Shown piece by piece: positions 50,320 through 61,149 of a stretch of DNA of 64,000 nt (positions are counted from its first letter, which is position 1; each line of letters opens with the position of its first letter). Origin of the DNA: Sphagnum magellanicum (Eukaryota; Streptophyta; Sphagnopsida; Sphagnales; Sphagnaceae). The stretch is from the NCBI GenBank assembly GCA_021904315.1, contig CM038917.1, positions 682,001-746,000 on the forward strand. The letters are read 5' to 3'. Under the pieces are notes generated by a model. It was not told the DNA's origin and did no database searches. It saw nothing but the letters and a program-made list of their open reading frames with translations. The position numbers and the translations under genes were made by a program.

Positions 50320-51291
50320 TGACGCACTCCCAACTCCTGAAAGGGCTCAAATGTGAGCCCAAGTAGGAAAACATCGAAAGAAGGAAGAGTCGGAGCATGC
50401 TCCCTAGCTCACAACACTTTGAGGGGTAGAGGGGCGTGTTGGAGCTCCGGGATGGGACTAGGAAGAGTTGACAAGCTTCACTCACTCACACGGGCCTGCA
50501 CACAACCCACACAAAGTGATTAGTGCATAGTTGGAGCACCCTTGGTGCTAGGACGAGCCACGGGCAACACGGACACATAAGACTCACCACGGCCCGGACT
50601 TGGGGGAAGCCACCACCTTCCCCCTTATAGTATACTCTGTAGCTCTCCACGGAGGCTACATCCGAATGGCTATTTTTCCCGGGACTCCCGAGTGGGAGTC
50701 CCGAAATCGCACCAAATGGGACTCTTGCAACTTTGGAGCCCCATAACTTTGCAAGCAGACCTCATATCGCGATGCGGACTGAAGCAAAGTTGTAGCTCTC
50801 GTCGAGAGCTTTCCAACGATATGTTGCACGCCCCCTGCAGCTAAGTAAATTGGGTCGATTCCCAGCTTTTTGCGGTCGGGAGTCAAACTGGCAGTTCAAC
50901 TCCCGGTCCTTCTTTTGGTCATAACTTGTGTTTCAGATGTCCAAATGAGCAATGCGAGCCCATTTTAGACATCTACGCTTTAAGAGCTTTCCAATGGTAT
51001 AAAAAACGCCACAAGAAATTGAGGTTTGACCCCTGAAATTGCTCTATGAAGTTTTGGGAGTCCACCGGGACTCCATCTCCCAAAGTGGGAGTTGCCTTGG
51101 GAGTGTGAGGGTTCACTCCCTCACACTTTCTAACACTTTCTTACACTCCCGGGAGTTTGTGATGTGATTCCCGAACTTTTTCTTGGCCCGCACCCTTGCA
51201 ATGCCTTTGCCTTGACTTCTGGGCTTCCTTTTGGTTCACACCCTTGCAAGCCTTTTGCCTTGGTCGCGAGCCCAAGGCTAGGGTTGCGACA
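50320..51291 (+). mobile_element. LTR copy B with polypurine tract, less decayed
   Basis: Same family and orientation as 36615-37532. A purine run GAGGGGTAGAGGGG precedes TGTTGGAGCTCCGGGA at 50437, and the copy ends near AGGGTTGCGACA at 51280-51291, giving about 855 bases from TG to CA. It is GC-rich and CpG-rich relative to its flanks. Internally it has self-similar phrases, such as two 'cataactt...' blocks and two 'gagagctttccaa' blocks. Homology to the other copy also covers about 115 bases before the PPT, so both are 3' ends of elements rather than simple solo LTRs. No matching 5' LTR or pol lies next to it. Confidence 0.55.
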
Positions 51292-51889
51292 TTTGATCCA
51301 CATAACCAACTTATAAACCACAACTAAAAGAATGAAGGTTCATGAATTGCTATTTTAAACAAAATCAAAATATTTCAAAATGTGAAATCAACAATTAAAT
51401 CATACTTAACAAAACATGGTTAATGCAATCATTACATTGAACTACATTCAATTAGGACATATGGATTTCTTAAAAAATGTAGATGAATTTGTGGTCAACA
51501 AAAATGGAGGTCTGGTTGATAATATTGTGAAGGCATTGAATGTTGATAGAAATGCATTAGATAATGGAAAGGATTGAATGATAATATTAATTCATCATGC
51601 AATTTAGATAAGTTATCTCGATAACTTTGCCCATGACATTTTTTTGACTTTGTATAGCAAAGTGATGATGCATGTATATTTTTCCAAGACAAATTGTGTT
51701 TACACCTCAAGTAATTCCCCAATTTAACTCTCAATTGATATCTTGGTTGTTCATGTCCTTGAAGTTTTTCATGGTTTGTTCAACAATAAAATCTTAGTTA
51801 TGATTTCCACTCTTTTCAAGTAAGTCAAGTGGTCTTGGCAAATATTGAACTTTGTGATTTATGATTTCCATTAATTGATCAATGTTAAT

Positions 51890-52140
51890 TTCCATTTGAT
51901 CACAAATCAAATATGCAACAAACAATAACATGTGAAGACATTTAGTATTATTGTAATGCGAATTTCAAAAATTTCAAGTAATTTTTTAAAAGGGCGCTTT
52001 AAGATTCCAAAGGTGTTTTCCACTATAAAGTGACCACATTTATGTTTCATATTAACAACATTTCAAAAAAAGGATGGTGGCCTCCTTTTTTATAAGGAAT
52101 CGTCAGCCATTAAACAACATGAACTAGATACATATAGTGG
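51890..52140 (-). mobile_element. Harbinger-like DDE transposase C-terminal fragment
   Basis: The minus strand reads WLTIPYKKGGHHPFF near 52060-52115 and, after a break, GHFIVENTFGILKRPFKKLL near 51975-52035, followed by a CYCLLHI-like segment near 51905. This matches the C-terminal pattern 'WLLTPY...VENAFGILK.RF..L...CCILHN' of DDE_Tnp_4 (Harbinger-type) transposases. Stops interrupt it. It might be related to the N-terminal fragment at 43.8-44.2 kb, but the pieces are 8 kb apart. Confidence 0.55.
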
Positions 52141-52149
52141 AATGCCATC

Positions 52150-55100
52150 TTGACAACCCTCTTGTGGATCAAAAAAGACCATGGAGTTGTGTGTTTTTGA
52201 ATAAAGTCCAAACAATAAAAATACACAAATGTCTTTGACAATCCGAAACATATTAACAAATGTGTTTGTAAATTATTTTTCATAATTAATAGTAGTTTGT
52301 GCAACCATGCAATAACCTCTTATTTTATGAAAATAATAATTTTTAGAAAAAGGGTTTTGGTAAGTAATAAGATTCACATCTTGGTTAGGTTTTTGAGTAA
52401 CATTTTATCAATTTACTTTTAAACTACAACTCTATAGACAATCTAATTATAAACATTTATAAACAATCCTAGTAGGTACTATTCATGTAAATAGTGAATG
52501 TTATTAGTGGACATCATATATACTTCTAGAAAAACATGTACACAAGAATCTCATTATTCCTATGCATGCATGTTCAAACTAGACACAATGTATAGATTCA
52601 AATTCATAAAATAATAGGAAGATTCTATGAATGTTATTGCAAATAAATAATAACACAAAAGATTCAAACTAAGCTCTTCAAGTAGGTTAGGTGGTTCTTG
52701 CTATTAATTAAAGTAGTTATTTAACACTAATTCAAAACATGGAGCATCAACTAATAACTAAAGTAATTACTTGTTAAGGGTAGAACTATGTTGTCCCTAT
52801 TGGACATTGTGGACAGAAGTGGAGTATCAATGTTTGATAGGGTGGATAGAGGACTAACAAAATAGAATATGTCAATTGATTATGATTTATTAGGAGTTTG
52901 AATTGAAGCTTATGGTGGAAACTTGAGGAGGATTTTTAGAGGAGTTTTGAAGATGGATGAACATTAGGATTATGATCATGATGAGAACATTGAATAGTTT
53001 TGGGAGAAAAAGAAAAAGAAACTTATGTTAAAGTTAGAGATCAATTTTGATGGAGAAAAACACTAATACTACAATGTAATTTTGTTTCATGTCTTTTGTT
53101 TTCCAATATGATATGGTCTGATTTTATTTTTAGATCATTGCATTTAAGCAATAAATTATGTAGATATGTATTTTATAATGTATTTTGTGTTGAATTTTAC
53201 TTTTGATTTCTATAGTTGTTACTATACCAACTTTATATGTTTCAAAATAATATGTTAAGTATAGAATTCTAGAATAAAAAAATGTGAAAATATCAACATT
53301 TACCATTTGGTGACCATCCATGGGATTGAATTTGGGGTAGAAAATTCAAGATTCTATGAATTTTTTTTTGTTTTGGTTGTTTTTTGTGCAAAACATAAAA
53401 AGGTTATTGTGAGAGATTTTTTTCCCTTTGGTTTTACAAATTTAAAATTGGTCAAGAAGTTGTTAAGATTCATTTATGCGCAAAAAAATGTTGTAAGGAT
53501 TTAAATTTGTAGCAATTTTTTTTTCCAACGAAGAGTGGTAGAATGGGGACATACATGAATTAGATGGTGACTTGAAGTTTGTAGAGACAACTAGATCAAG
53601 TTCTAATTCAATAGAATGAAGAAGAAAATGGAGTAGAAGAAGAACGATAATTGTTGAATCATGTAGCATAGTTTCACATTCCAAAAAGAGTACAATATAC
53701 TATGTCAAGAATACCCAAGATAGAGGAGTGACTTGCAAGGTACATGATGTTGTTTGTAATAATTATGGAACCTTGGGAAACATTTATTGGTAGAGCAATG
53801 AAGTGACCCAATATCCAAGAAAAGTTATCGATGATGCTAGTACCTTTGGACATTGAATTAGAAGGATGGGGAGACAATGCAAACAAGGTTACCCCTATAG
53901 ATTTGCAATGAAGGATACAAGAAGGAACATAGATGAGTTTGTCATCTCGAAGACATGGTACTTTGTATAGATCCAAAGAGATGTTATGTGTCCATGAAGA
54001 AATATAGAAAAGGTTGGAGATAAAATCCGGAGATAGAGGTTTTGTCTTGTAATTTGCTTCACCTTAATATTGGCAACCGCATGAGGAGTGGGACAACGAT
54101 CTAGACAATGATGAAGTTGAAAATGCAATACTATATGTCGAAATTGAATTTAAAATAGAATATCTAAAAAAATAATGCCCTAATAACATGGGTTTACATG
54201 GTGTAATGTGTTAGGAGAACTTAAAACATAGCACAATGTTATGTGTTATTTTCACTTAAGCAAAATATTTTGTGTAACATTTTCCTACCCTTGAATACAA
54301 AGAAAAAAACTTTTAAATGTTTTTATGTATTGTGAATAAACCATTGTATTTTTAATCAATAATGGAGACATTGGTTATGACGTGATCAAATTGGATTAGT
54401 TAATTGTGAGGAAAAAATAATGCTTAATAGTTTGCATGATGAGTTGGGGTTATGTCATGACCTTCTAAGATTTGGCTACAATTATGAATAAAATCATATT
54501 GCTAGAATCATGAATGTGAAATTTGGTGGAGTTGCATTAAGGCAATATGGTTTTGGAATGGGTTTTTCATGAACATTGGTAGTAGACCATTGCATGGTTT
54601 AGCCACATGTCTAATAGTACGTGCATTGTCAACATGAAAGATGAAATAAGGGGTTGGCCTGGTCCATGAGAACCATTGCTAGAGTTATGTTGATGGAAAA
54701 AAGTTCATTCCCACGATTGTTCCATTGGGTGTCTTGTAGATCATTCTTGATACCAATTGGAATACAAGTTGGAGGGACAATTTTCCTAGTCTTGTTTGTA
54801 TTCAACTTTCCCAATTTATAGCTTGTTCTTGGGATGAGTTAGCTACCATGGATAAATAGTTCATGGAATCATATTCATGCTTACACGAATTAGAATTGGT
54901 TTCAAACACCTCTGCTTATTTTTAGTTCTTCAAAGAGTTTTACAATTTGACTTATTGAGAGCTTAGTTAAGGAAGATAGAAAAATATTTTGGAAGGGTTT
55001 CAGAGGCTCAAAATGTTATGCATTCATTGTGGCATTTTGAGGGAAAGTGTTGGTAGGAAGTGGAGCTCTGAAATATGTGAATAAGTTCATGTCTGATTCA

Positions 55101-55430
55101 ATTTGGCAATCATTCAAAGTTCACAGGAGCAGAACAAGAACATGTGTTGTGTTTGTCCTATATCATGTGCATCAAAAGTGTAAAGTGTTGTATGTACTAC
55201 CCACTATTGTACAAGGGTTTTTTTGGTGTTGCAACTCATATGCAAATGTGATACCTAGTAAAGCCTACTGAAACATAATAGATCAGCCAAGTGGAAAAAT
55301 GTCCAACTACCTACCAAAGTGCCCGTTTAGGTTTGGCACTCAGTTGTTGAATAATTATTTTACTTTTTTCAAAATTCACTTTAGCAATAAAAAAGAATAA
55401 AAAGGAATATTGTTTAGGAACATAAACATT
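52150..55430. other. gene-free stretch
   Basis: Short ORFs only. Those on the minus strand at 53674-53976 (100 codons) and 53895-54128 lie in adjacent frames and may be fragments of one old retroelement polyprotein, but I recognise no motif in them. Confidence 0.5.
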
Positions 55431-55442
55431 TTTTAAAGGTGC

Positions 55443-55666
55443 GGTGCATTCACACTTGGTGTTAGGGACTAGAGTTGAAGCCCCCCCCCAACCCTAACAC
55501 CATGCTAGTCATTAATTAGGACTTACACCTACTTATCATGAACATTTTATGTTAAGTTAAACATTCACTTAGCATTAAGCTATCACCCATTTTAACATCA
55601 GGTGCCACCTAGGATGCCACCTAGATTTTCATTTAACACTGACTTAACATCAAGTGTGAATGCACC
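55443..55666. mobile_element. MITE-like element with 22-bp terminal inverted repeats
   Basis: The left end GGTGCATTCACACTTG (55443 on) and the right end CAAGTGTGAATGCACC (to 55666) are inverted. Counting inward to 22 bases, 21 match. The 224-base interior is AT-rich with no ORF and contains related TTAA/CACTTAG words in both orientations. The target-site duplication is unclear; TA-rich flanks fit a Tourist or Stowaway-like origin. Confidence 0.65.
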
Positions 55667-55752
55667 CATAATATTAGTTATTGGGAGTACTAAGATACCA
55701 AGATAAATAACAACAAACAACAACAACAACAACAAACTTGTAACTGGGATTT

Positions 55753-55771
55753 TCACACACACACACACACA
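55753..55771. repeat. (CA)n microsatellite
   Basis: About nine CA dinucleotides. A (GTA)n run follows at about 56030-56051. Confidence 0.9.
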
Positions 55772-56329
55772 CTTTTACTATCATTGACCAACATACCAAT
55801 GATGTGAATTGCTGAAATGAAAATCATTGAAGGTCCTCCTTTGTCTTCAAGCTTCCCCTTCCTATTCCCTCCCCTCCCCAACCCACAAGCTTTTTTTGTG
55901 TCAGTCTGTTGATTTGGATGAGCCAACAGAGAGTTGGATAATAGTGCCTGTGGAACACTTGTGCTATGCTCTTCTATCATCATCATCACCTCTCAATTGT
56001 TGTTGCATCATCACATTCTGCATGAAACCAGTAGTAGTAGTAGTAGTAGTACATCAGGGCAGCTTGATTTGGTATCTCAGCTATTATGAGTTTGGTGGCT
56101 TTTTTATGCTTGTGAGAGTGAACCAAAAGCCACCAGCAAACCATCCATTGGAAGCTTCTTAGTATACTAACTAACTTGTGGATGAACCCCAACTGAGTTG
56201 TGGATGAACCCCAATTGAGTTGACATGTTGGGTTACCACATACGGTTACTGGGTAGATTGTATACATATATATGTAAGATATTATTACATCGTTACCCTA
56301 AGTAAAGTTGATGAATTTTAGATGTGCTG

Positions 56330-57115
56330 TACATAAGTAAGGGCTAATGGGTTGTTACGTAGGTGGTAACAACATAAACTGCGTTAACTTAACCACCATA
56401 GTTGGTTAGGGGAACTGGAACCCAATGGAAAAGTGTTATGTATCCAACCATCATCCATCCATTGCTGATGTTGAGGTGCACTGGTGGCTGTTGGTTCACT
56501 CCAGCTTTCATGGTAGTGAACCGGCACTCACCATCACACCATCCACTTTTTTGCTCTTAGCGCCTTCCAAATGAGTTCTATTCCTTGTTTTCGATTGATG
56601 CCTGTTATAATTTGTTTGTGGATGAACCTCTGGACTGGCAGTTTTTTTTGGGATGAATTTCACGTTACAATTACAATTATTTATTTATTTATTTTTTGGT
56701 TTTTTTTAAAGAATAAATTTGAAAAAAAATTGCAAAAAAAAATTGGAAAAAATTGTCAAACTTTCGAAACAAAAAAAATTGAAAGGAAAAACCCTGCTCT
56801 TGACTGGGTTAATATCTGATTTCACCTTGGTGACCCATTCTATAAAGAAGTAGGTCCTATATATGGGGGTAAATAGGTACAAAAATAGTTGACTACCAGG
56901 TAACTAGATGGTTTATTCATAGGTAAAAACCGTTTTTACTACCTACCTGCTAACAACCGGCGAACTTGCAGGTGGTTAACAGGAAGTCATATAAAAAGCA
57001 ACCAATCTAACCACCATGGTTAGATAGGGAACTGGTACACCAACAGAAAACTGCTTCATGACCACTTACCATCCATCCTTCATGGTGCACTCATGGGTGC
57101 TGGGTCACTCTGGCC
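56330..57115. repeat. two copies of a dispersed repeat related to 31.6 kb
   Basis: Around 56390-56510 and 57005-57110 the same order appears: a TAACCACCATNGTTAG-type palindrome, GGGGAACTGG or GGGAACTGG, CCAATGGAAAAG or CCAACAGAAAAC, an AACCATCATCCATCC-like piece, then GGTGCACT...GGTTCACTC. The 31.6-kb copy is in the opposite orientation. The spacer 56640-56800 is A/T-homopolymer rich. No coding sequence. Confidence 0.5.
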
Positions 57116-57129
57116 ACTTAGGAACCCCC

Positions 57130-59900
57130 CCTCCTCCCAACCCCTTCTTCTTCAGGTTCCAGCTTCCTGTCTGTCTCTGCAACTTCTAGTTGCTACCAAA
57201 AACAAACAAGAGTGGTACTATACCGAGTGGTGCAGCATTTGTTGCAGCATTTGTTCTCTTATTACTACATACTTTCTGTAGCCTTTCTGTCCCTGAAAAC
57301 AGATTATCCAAATTCAGAACCTGGCAGTTGAAAAATTGTGTGTTCCCCTGGCCACCCTCGGGTATAATGCCCATCCCATGCCCACCACTCTATACAGGTG
57401 ACAGAATCCAGATTTAACGAGAAAATCAACAAAAATCCATGTTTTATTTCATTTTGGATCTCCTGGAAAAAAAAGAAAAAAAGAAAATTGGGGTTTGATA
57501 AAAAAAAAAACTTTTTGTTGATGAGTTTTGTGAAATTGACCAAATGCCACACTAATATGTTGTATATATTGTATAACAACATATGTATGGTCTAAGGCTC
57601 CACATTGAAACCTTAACCTCTAAATGTCAAAGAAAGACAATATTACATTAAAAAGGTCCACCATGATGTTGGGGGTTTAATGGTTTGTAAGCTCTAGATA
57701 CCCCAAATGATCCATAGCCTGATCTTGTGAAAAAAAAAGGAAAAAAAAAAAAGATTTTTTTTTTTTTTTTCCCCAATAAAGTTATGTCTACACTGGGGCA
57801 CACCGCGTGCCTAATGGCTCCACACCACCTTGTGGCATGTTCAAACCAGTAATAGCTAGTCAAAAATTCACAAAATGTGAACACTCACACTAGTGAACAC
57901 CCGTTGAAATGTGGGGACCTAATCACATTGTTCCATTGATTTCTCTCCAAACCTATAAATGATATACATCTAACCAAAAAGAAAGGAGTAGCAAGAAAAT
58001 CTCCTGATTACAAATTGCTCAAAGTAAACATCCAAATTTTGTGAAACAATTCCTATAGCTCACATCTTGCCAATCCGGCACTATTACAACCCCTTGGTGC
58101 TATTGTCCTATTAGAACATGATGTTTCATACCCATGTGAATCTCTAGATGGCACATACTTATCAGTCTCTTCTAAATTACTATAGTGGTAACCTTCAAGC
58201 TACTGTCAAGAACAAATCCACACATTGTGAATGCATGAGCTAATGGGTTTGGCTTGAGATCAGAGCTCTTAGTGTTCAGTTGGTCCATTGTGAGTTGCTA
58301 ATCATCCTTCTACCATATGAAATAATGTAAAAAAACACTTGGCTTAATTTTAGAAACTTGTTGATTTCTAGGTTCGAACCAAGGATGAACAATGTTGCCA
58401 AATTAGCTTGCAACCACTTAGGAAAAATAGAATTCTGTGCAAAAAAGGGTCTATAGATATTTCTCTATAAATTCTCCCATTATGTTCTTCTTTTACCTGC
58501 ATTCCACCCAACCCAAGGATAACCCACTAAGGTTTTGGCTCTTAGTCATACATAGTGCTACTCATTGGGTTTGAGGAAAGGTTCCACCAAAATACCATGT
58601 AGATGTATCCTTTTACATGCTCCTATTTCTACAGCTCAGACCTCCTTTTATCCGTCATTAGCCCTCAGCATCGACACTTTATAGAGCCCAACACTAACAA
58701 GAACACAAAGCCTGCCATGGTGTAGTCACTGGCGCAACAGAAATCAAAACAACAACTATCGATCTTTGCAAGCTCCCCATCTACACATTTTACAACAACT
58801 TCCATAAAACCAACAAACCTGCCTTCTTTGCCCTTGAACTCTTCCTTTTATGTCATCATGCAGTGTCCTATTGCTCCTTTCCATTGAATGCTTGCAGTGT
58901 CCTTGGTCACCCATTGCTTGTTGTCAACTTGTTTCACATAATGCAGAAACAAACAAAGTTTCCTACCCAAACTCACAAGTCTCCTTTAAGTTGTCATTGC
59001 AACCATTAATAAATAGTGACAACATAAAATTCGTCGTTTGCACAAAGAAAGTTGACAGCCACTCAAAACAAAAACCAAAACCTTAAAACGAAATTGTGTT
59101 CACATGAGCGAAAAATTCAAATGACTTCTTGTTTGATCACATACAATCTATACATGTATACACACACACACACCCCATGTAATAGTACAATGGTGAATTC
59201 AACTTTCCGGTGTCCAAAAATAAAAATATTTCAAAGATTCCATGTCGCAAAAGTAGAATATTCTCAAACATTCTAAAATATTCTTCATCATTTACAGGTC
59301 AGGAAATTTTGTTCTTTGAAAAAAAGAAAAAAAAATCATTTTAGAAAATTTCAACATTTTTGAAACTAATATAATTAGTTTCCAAGTTGCCAAGGTAGTT
59401 GTAGTAGCAGTAATACCATAAATGCCCTTTTTTGTCTGCTAGTCAATCAGACAAAAGAAACATTGTAAAGTATGATACTAGACTTGATTCCAAGTACACC
59501 CAGATTCTTTCTTCAAGGAAGAAGCAAAAAAAAAACAGTAAGGAAAGAAATCACTAAGTAGTACCAATCAAGATACATTGCATAATGCAAAATGGTTTGG
59601 CCCCACAACAAAAGGAAAAGAACTCACAATTTAGGGTAAAATAACAAACACCTAGAGAACATTCCCAAATTGGAAAACTAGCTTGCTCCCTAATCTCTCT
59701 CTCCTCCCCCATATACACAGCAGAGCTCACAAATGACCAGAAAAGCAAGGAAGGAAAGGGACAAAAACTAGGTGGCTGTGATTCACAGACCATTTGCAGG
59801 TTAGGTAGTAGAGAGAGAGAGAGAGAGAGAGAGATACTTAAAGACATCTTTCCATCAGGCTGCTGCTCTGACCACAGATTCTATCATCAGAGCACTTTTC
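57130..59900. other. gene-free stretch upstream of the DUF630/632 gene
   Basis: Homopolymer tracts (57460-57510, 57730-57775) and chance ORFs only. A GA run lies at 59810-59833. I see no exon of a recognisable protein. Confidence 0.5.
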
Positions 59901-59922
59901 CATTATTGTCTTCCCAGCTAGC

Positions 59923-60424
59923 TAGCCTACATGTGCTTACAATCACCTCCTCATCATAGCTCTGGTGATGGAGGAGGAGTGGGGAGTCAAACTGTGACTC
60001 ACCACAAAGCGACATCTGTGTGTTTTTTTTGGGTTTTTTTTCATGAGAATGCCTTCTCAGAGGAGTTTGTAATATTGATTAATTACATATTTTCAAGGCA
60101 GTTAGCCTACATGTGCTCACAGTCACTTAATCATAGGTCTGGTGATGGAGGAGGAATTGGGAGTCAAATTGTGACTCACCACAAAGTGACATCTGAGAAT
60201 GCCTTCTCAGAGGAGTTCGTAACATTGATTAATTACATATTTTCAAGGCAGTTAGCCTACATGTATGTGCTCACAATCAGCTCATCATAGCTCTGGTGAT
60301 GGAGGAGGAATTGGGAGTCAAACTGTGACTCAACACGAAGTGACATCTGTTTTTTCTTTTTTCCCATGAGAATGCCTTCTCAGAGGAGTTTGTAACATTG
60401 ATTAATTACATATTTTCAAGGCAG
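59923..60424 (+). promoter_or_regulatory. three-copy upstream repeat, each with a TGACTCA site
   Basis: Three tandem copies (59923-60101, 60102-60251, 60252-60424) share TTAGCCTACATGTG, CTCTGGTGATGGAGGAGGA, GGGAGTCAAACTGTGACTCA, AGTGACATCTG, GAATGCCTTCTCAGAGGAGT and ATTGATTAATTACATATTTT. Lengths differ only because of a T-rich insert in copies 1 and 3. Every copy keeps TGACTCA, the GCN4/AP-1-type bZIP palindrome. The block ends about 725 bases before the DUF630/632 start codon on the same strand. A regulatory role is inferred from site and position. Confidence 0.55.
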
Positions 60425-61149
60425 TCAGTCTACAGCTTTTTAATAGAAAGCGACTGTCCAGCTAGCCAGAAACAAAGCCCCTGTGTCAGTGGAAAGCCAA
60501 GGCCCCCTATGTCAGTGGCTTTCCATCAGTGTAGTGACTGATGTGATCGGAGTTACATTGCTGACCACATCATCTAGTGTATCGAGGATCACAGCAGCAG
60601 CAGCAGCCTAATGGGTGTGTGTGATCCCTTCTGTAATTGTGATCAGAGCAGCCTGATGAAAAGCCATTCATGGCTCAGTTATGTAAGTGTGATCACAACA
60701 GCCTAATGGAAAGAGACACTTAAGACAAAAGAGAAGGAACTGACTGGACCCAACATGGATCTCCTGATGCTTTGTTGTGTTGTGGAGCTTGCGATGTTCC
60801 AGAGTTGTTGTGTTGTGGAGCTTGTGAGAGGTTAGGGACTGGGGGGGGGGACTCGGAAGGCAAATGGGGCTCCGAGGAAGAGATGGATCACACAGCGAAA
60901 CTCTGGGGCTTTTGATCTAGACGTCATACAGTAGGTGCGTGTTTTTTTTTTCTGTGGTCTTTTTTAGTTGAGTTTTTGTTGTCAATGCAACAGCCGTTGC
61001 TGCAAGTCTTTTGCATGATCTGAGAATTTCCATTCCTCAGTAGCCAAGCACGCTCAGATTTCTGAACAGAAGCATAGAGAGTTCACAAATTTTTCTTTTT
61101 CTTCTGATGATCAAAAGTCTGGAACAGGAAAAAAGAGGAGGAGGAGAAC

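Noticed and set aside
36615-51291. A single 14.7-kb LTR retrotransposon bounded by the two LTR copies
   Set aside because: Both copies carry the polypurine-tract side. The interior holds no gag-pol in that orientation but does hold unrelated repeats and a Harbinger remnant, and the two copies are strongly diverged.
59554-59847. 97-codon minus-strand ORF with a Ser/Leu-rich start
   Set aside because: It begins in a GA/CT microsatellite and shows no domain or splice support.
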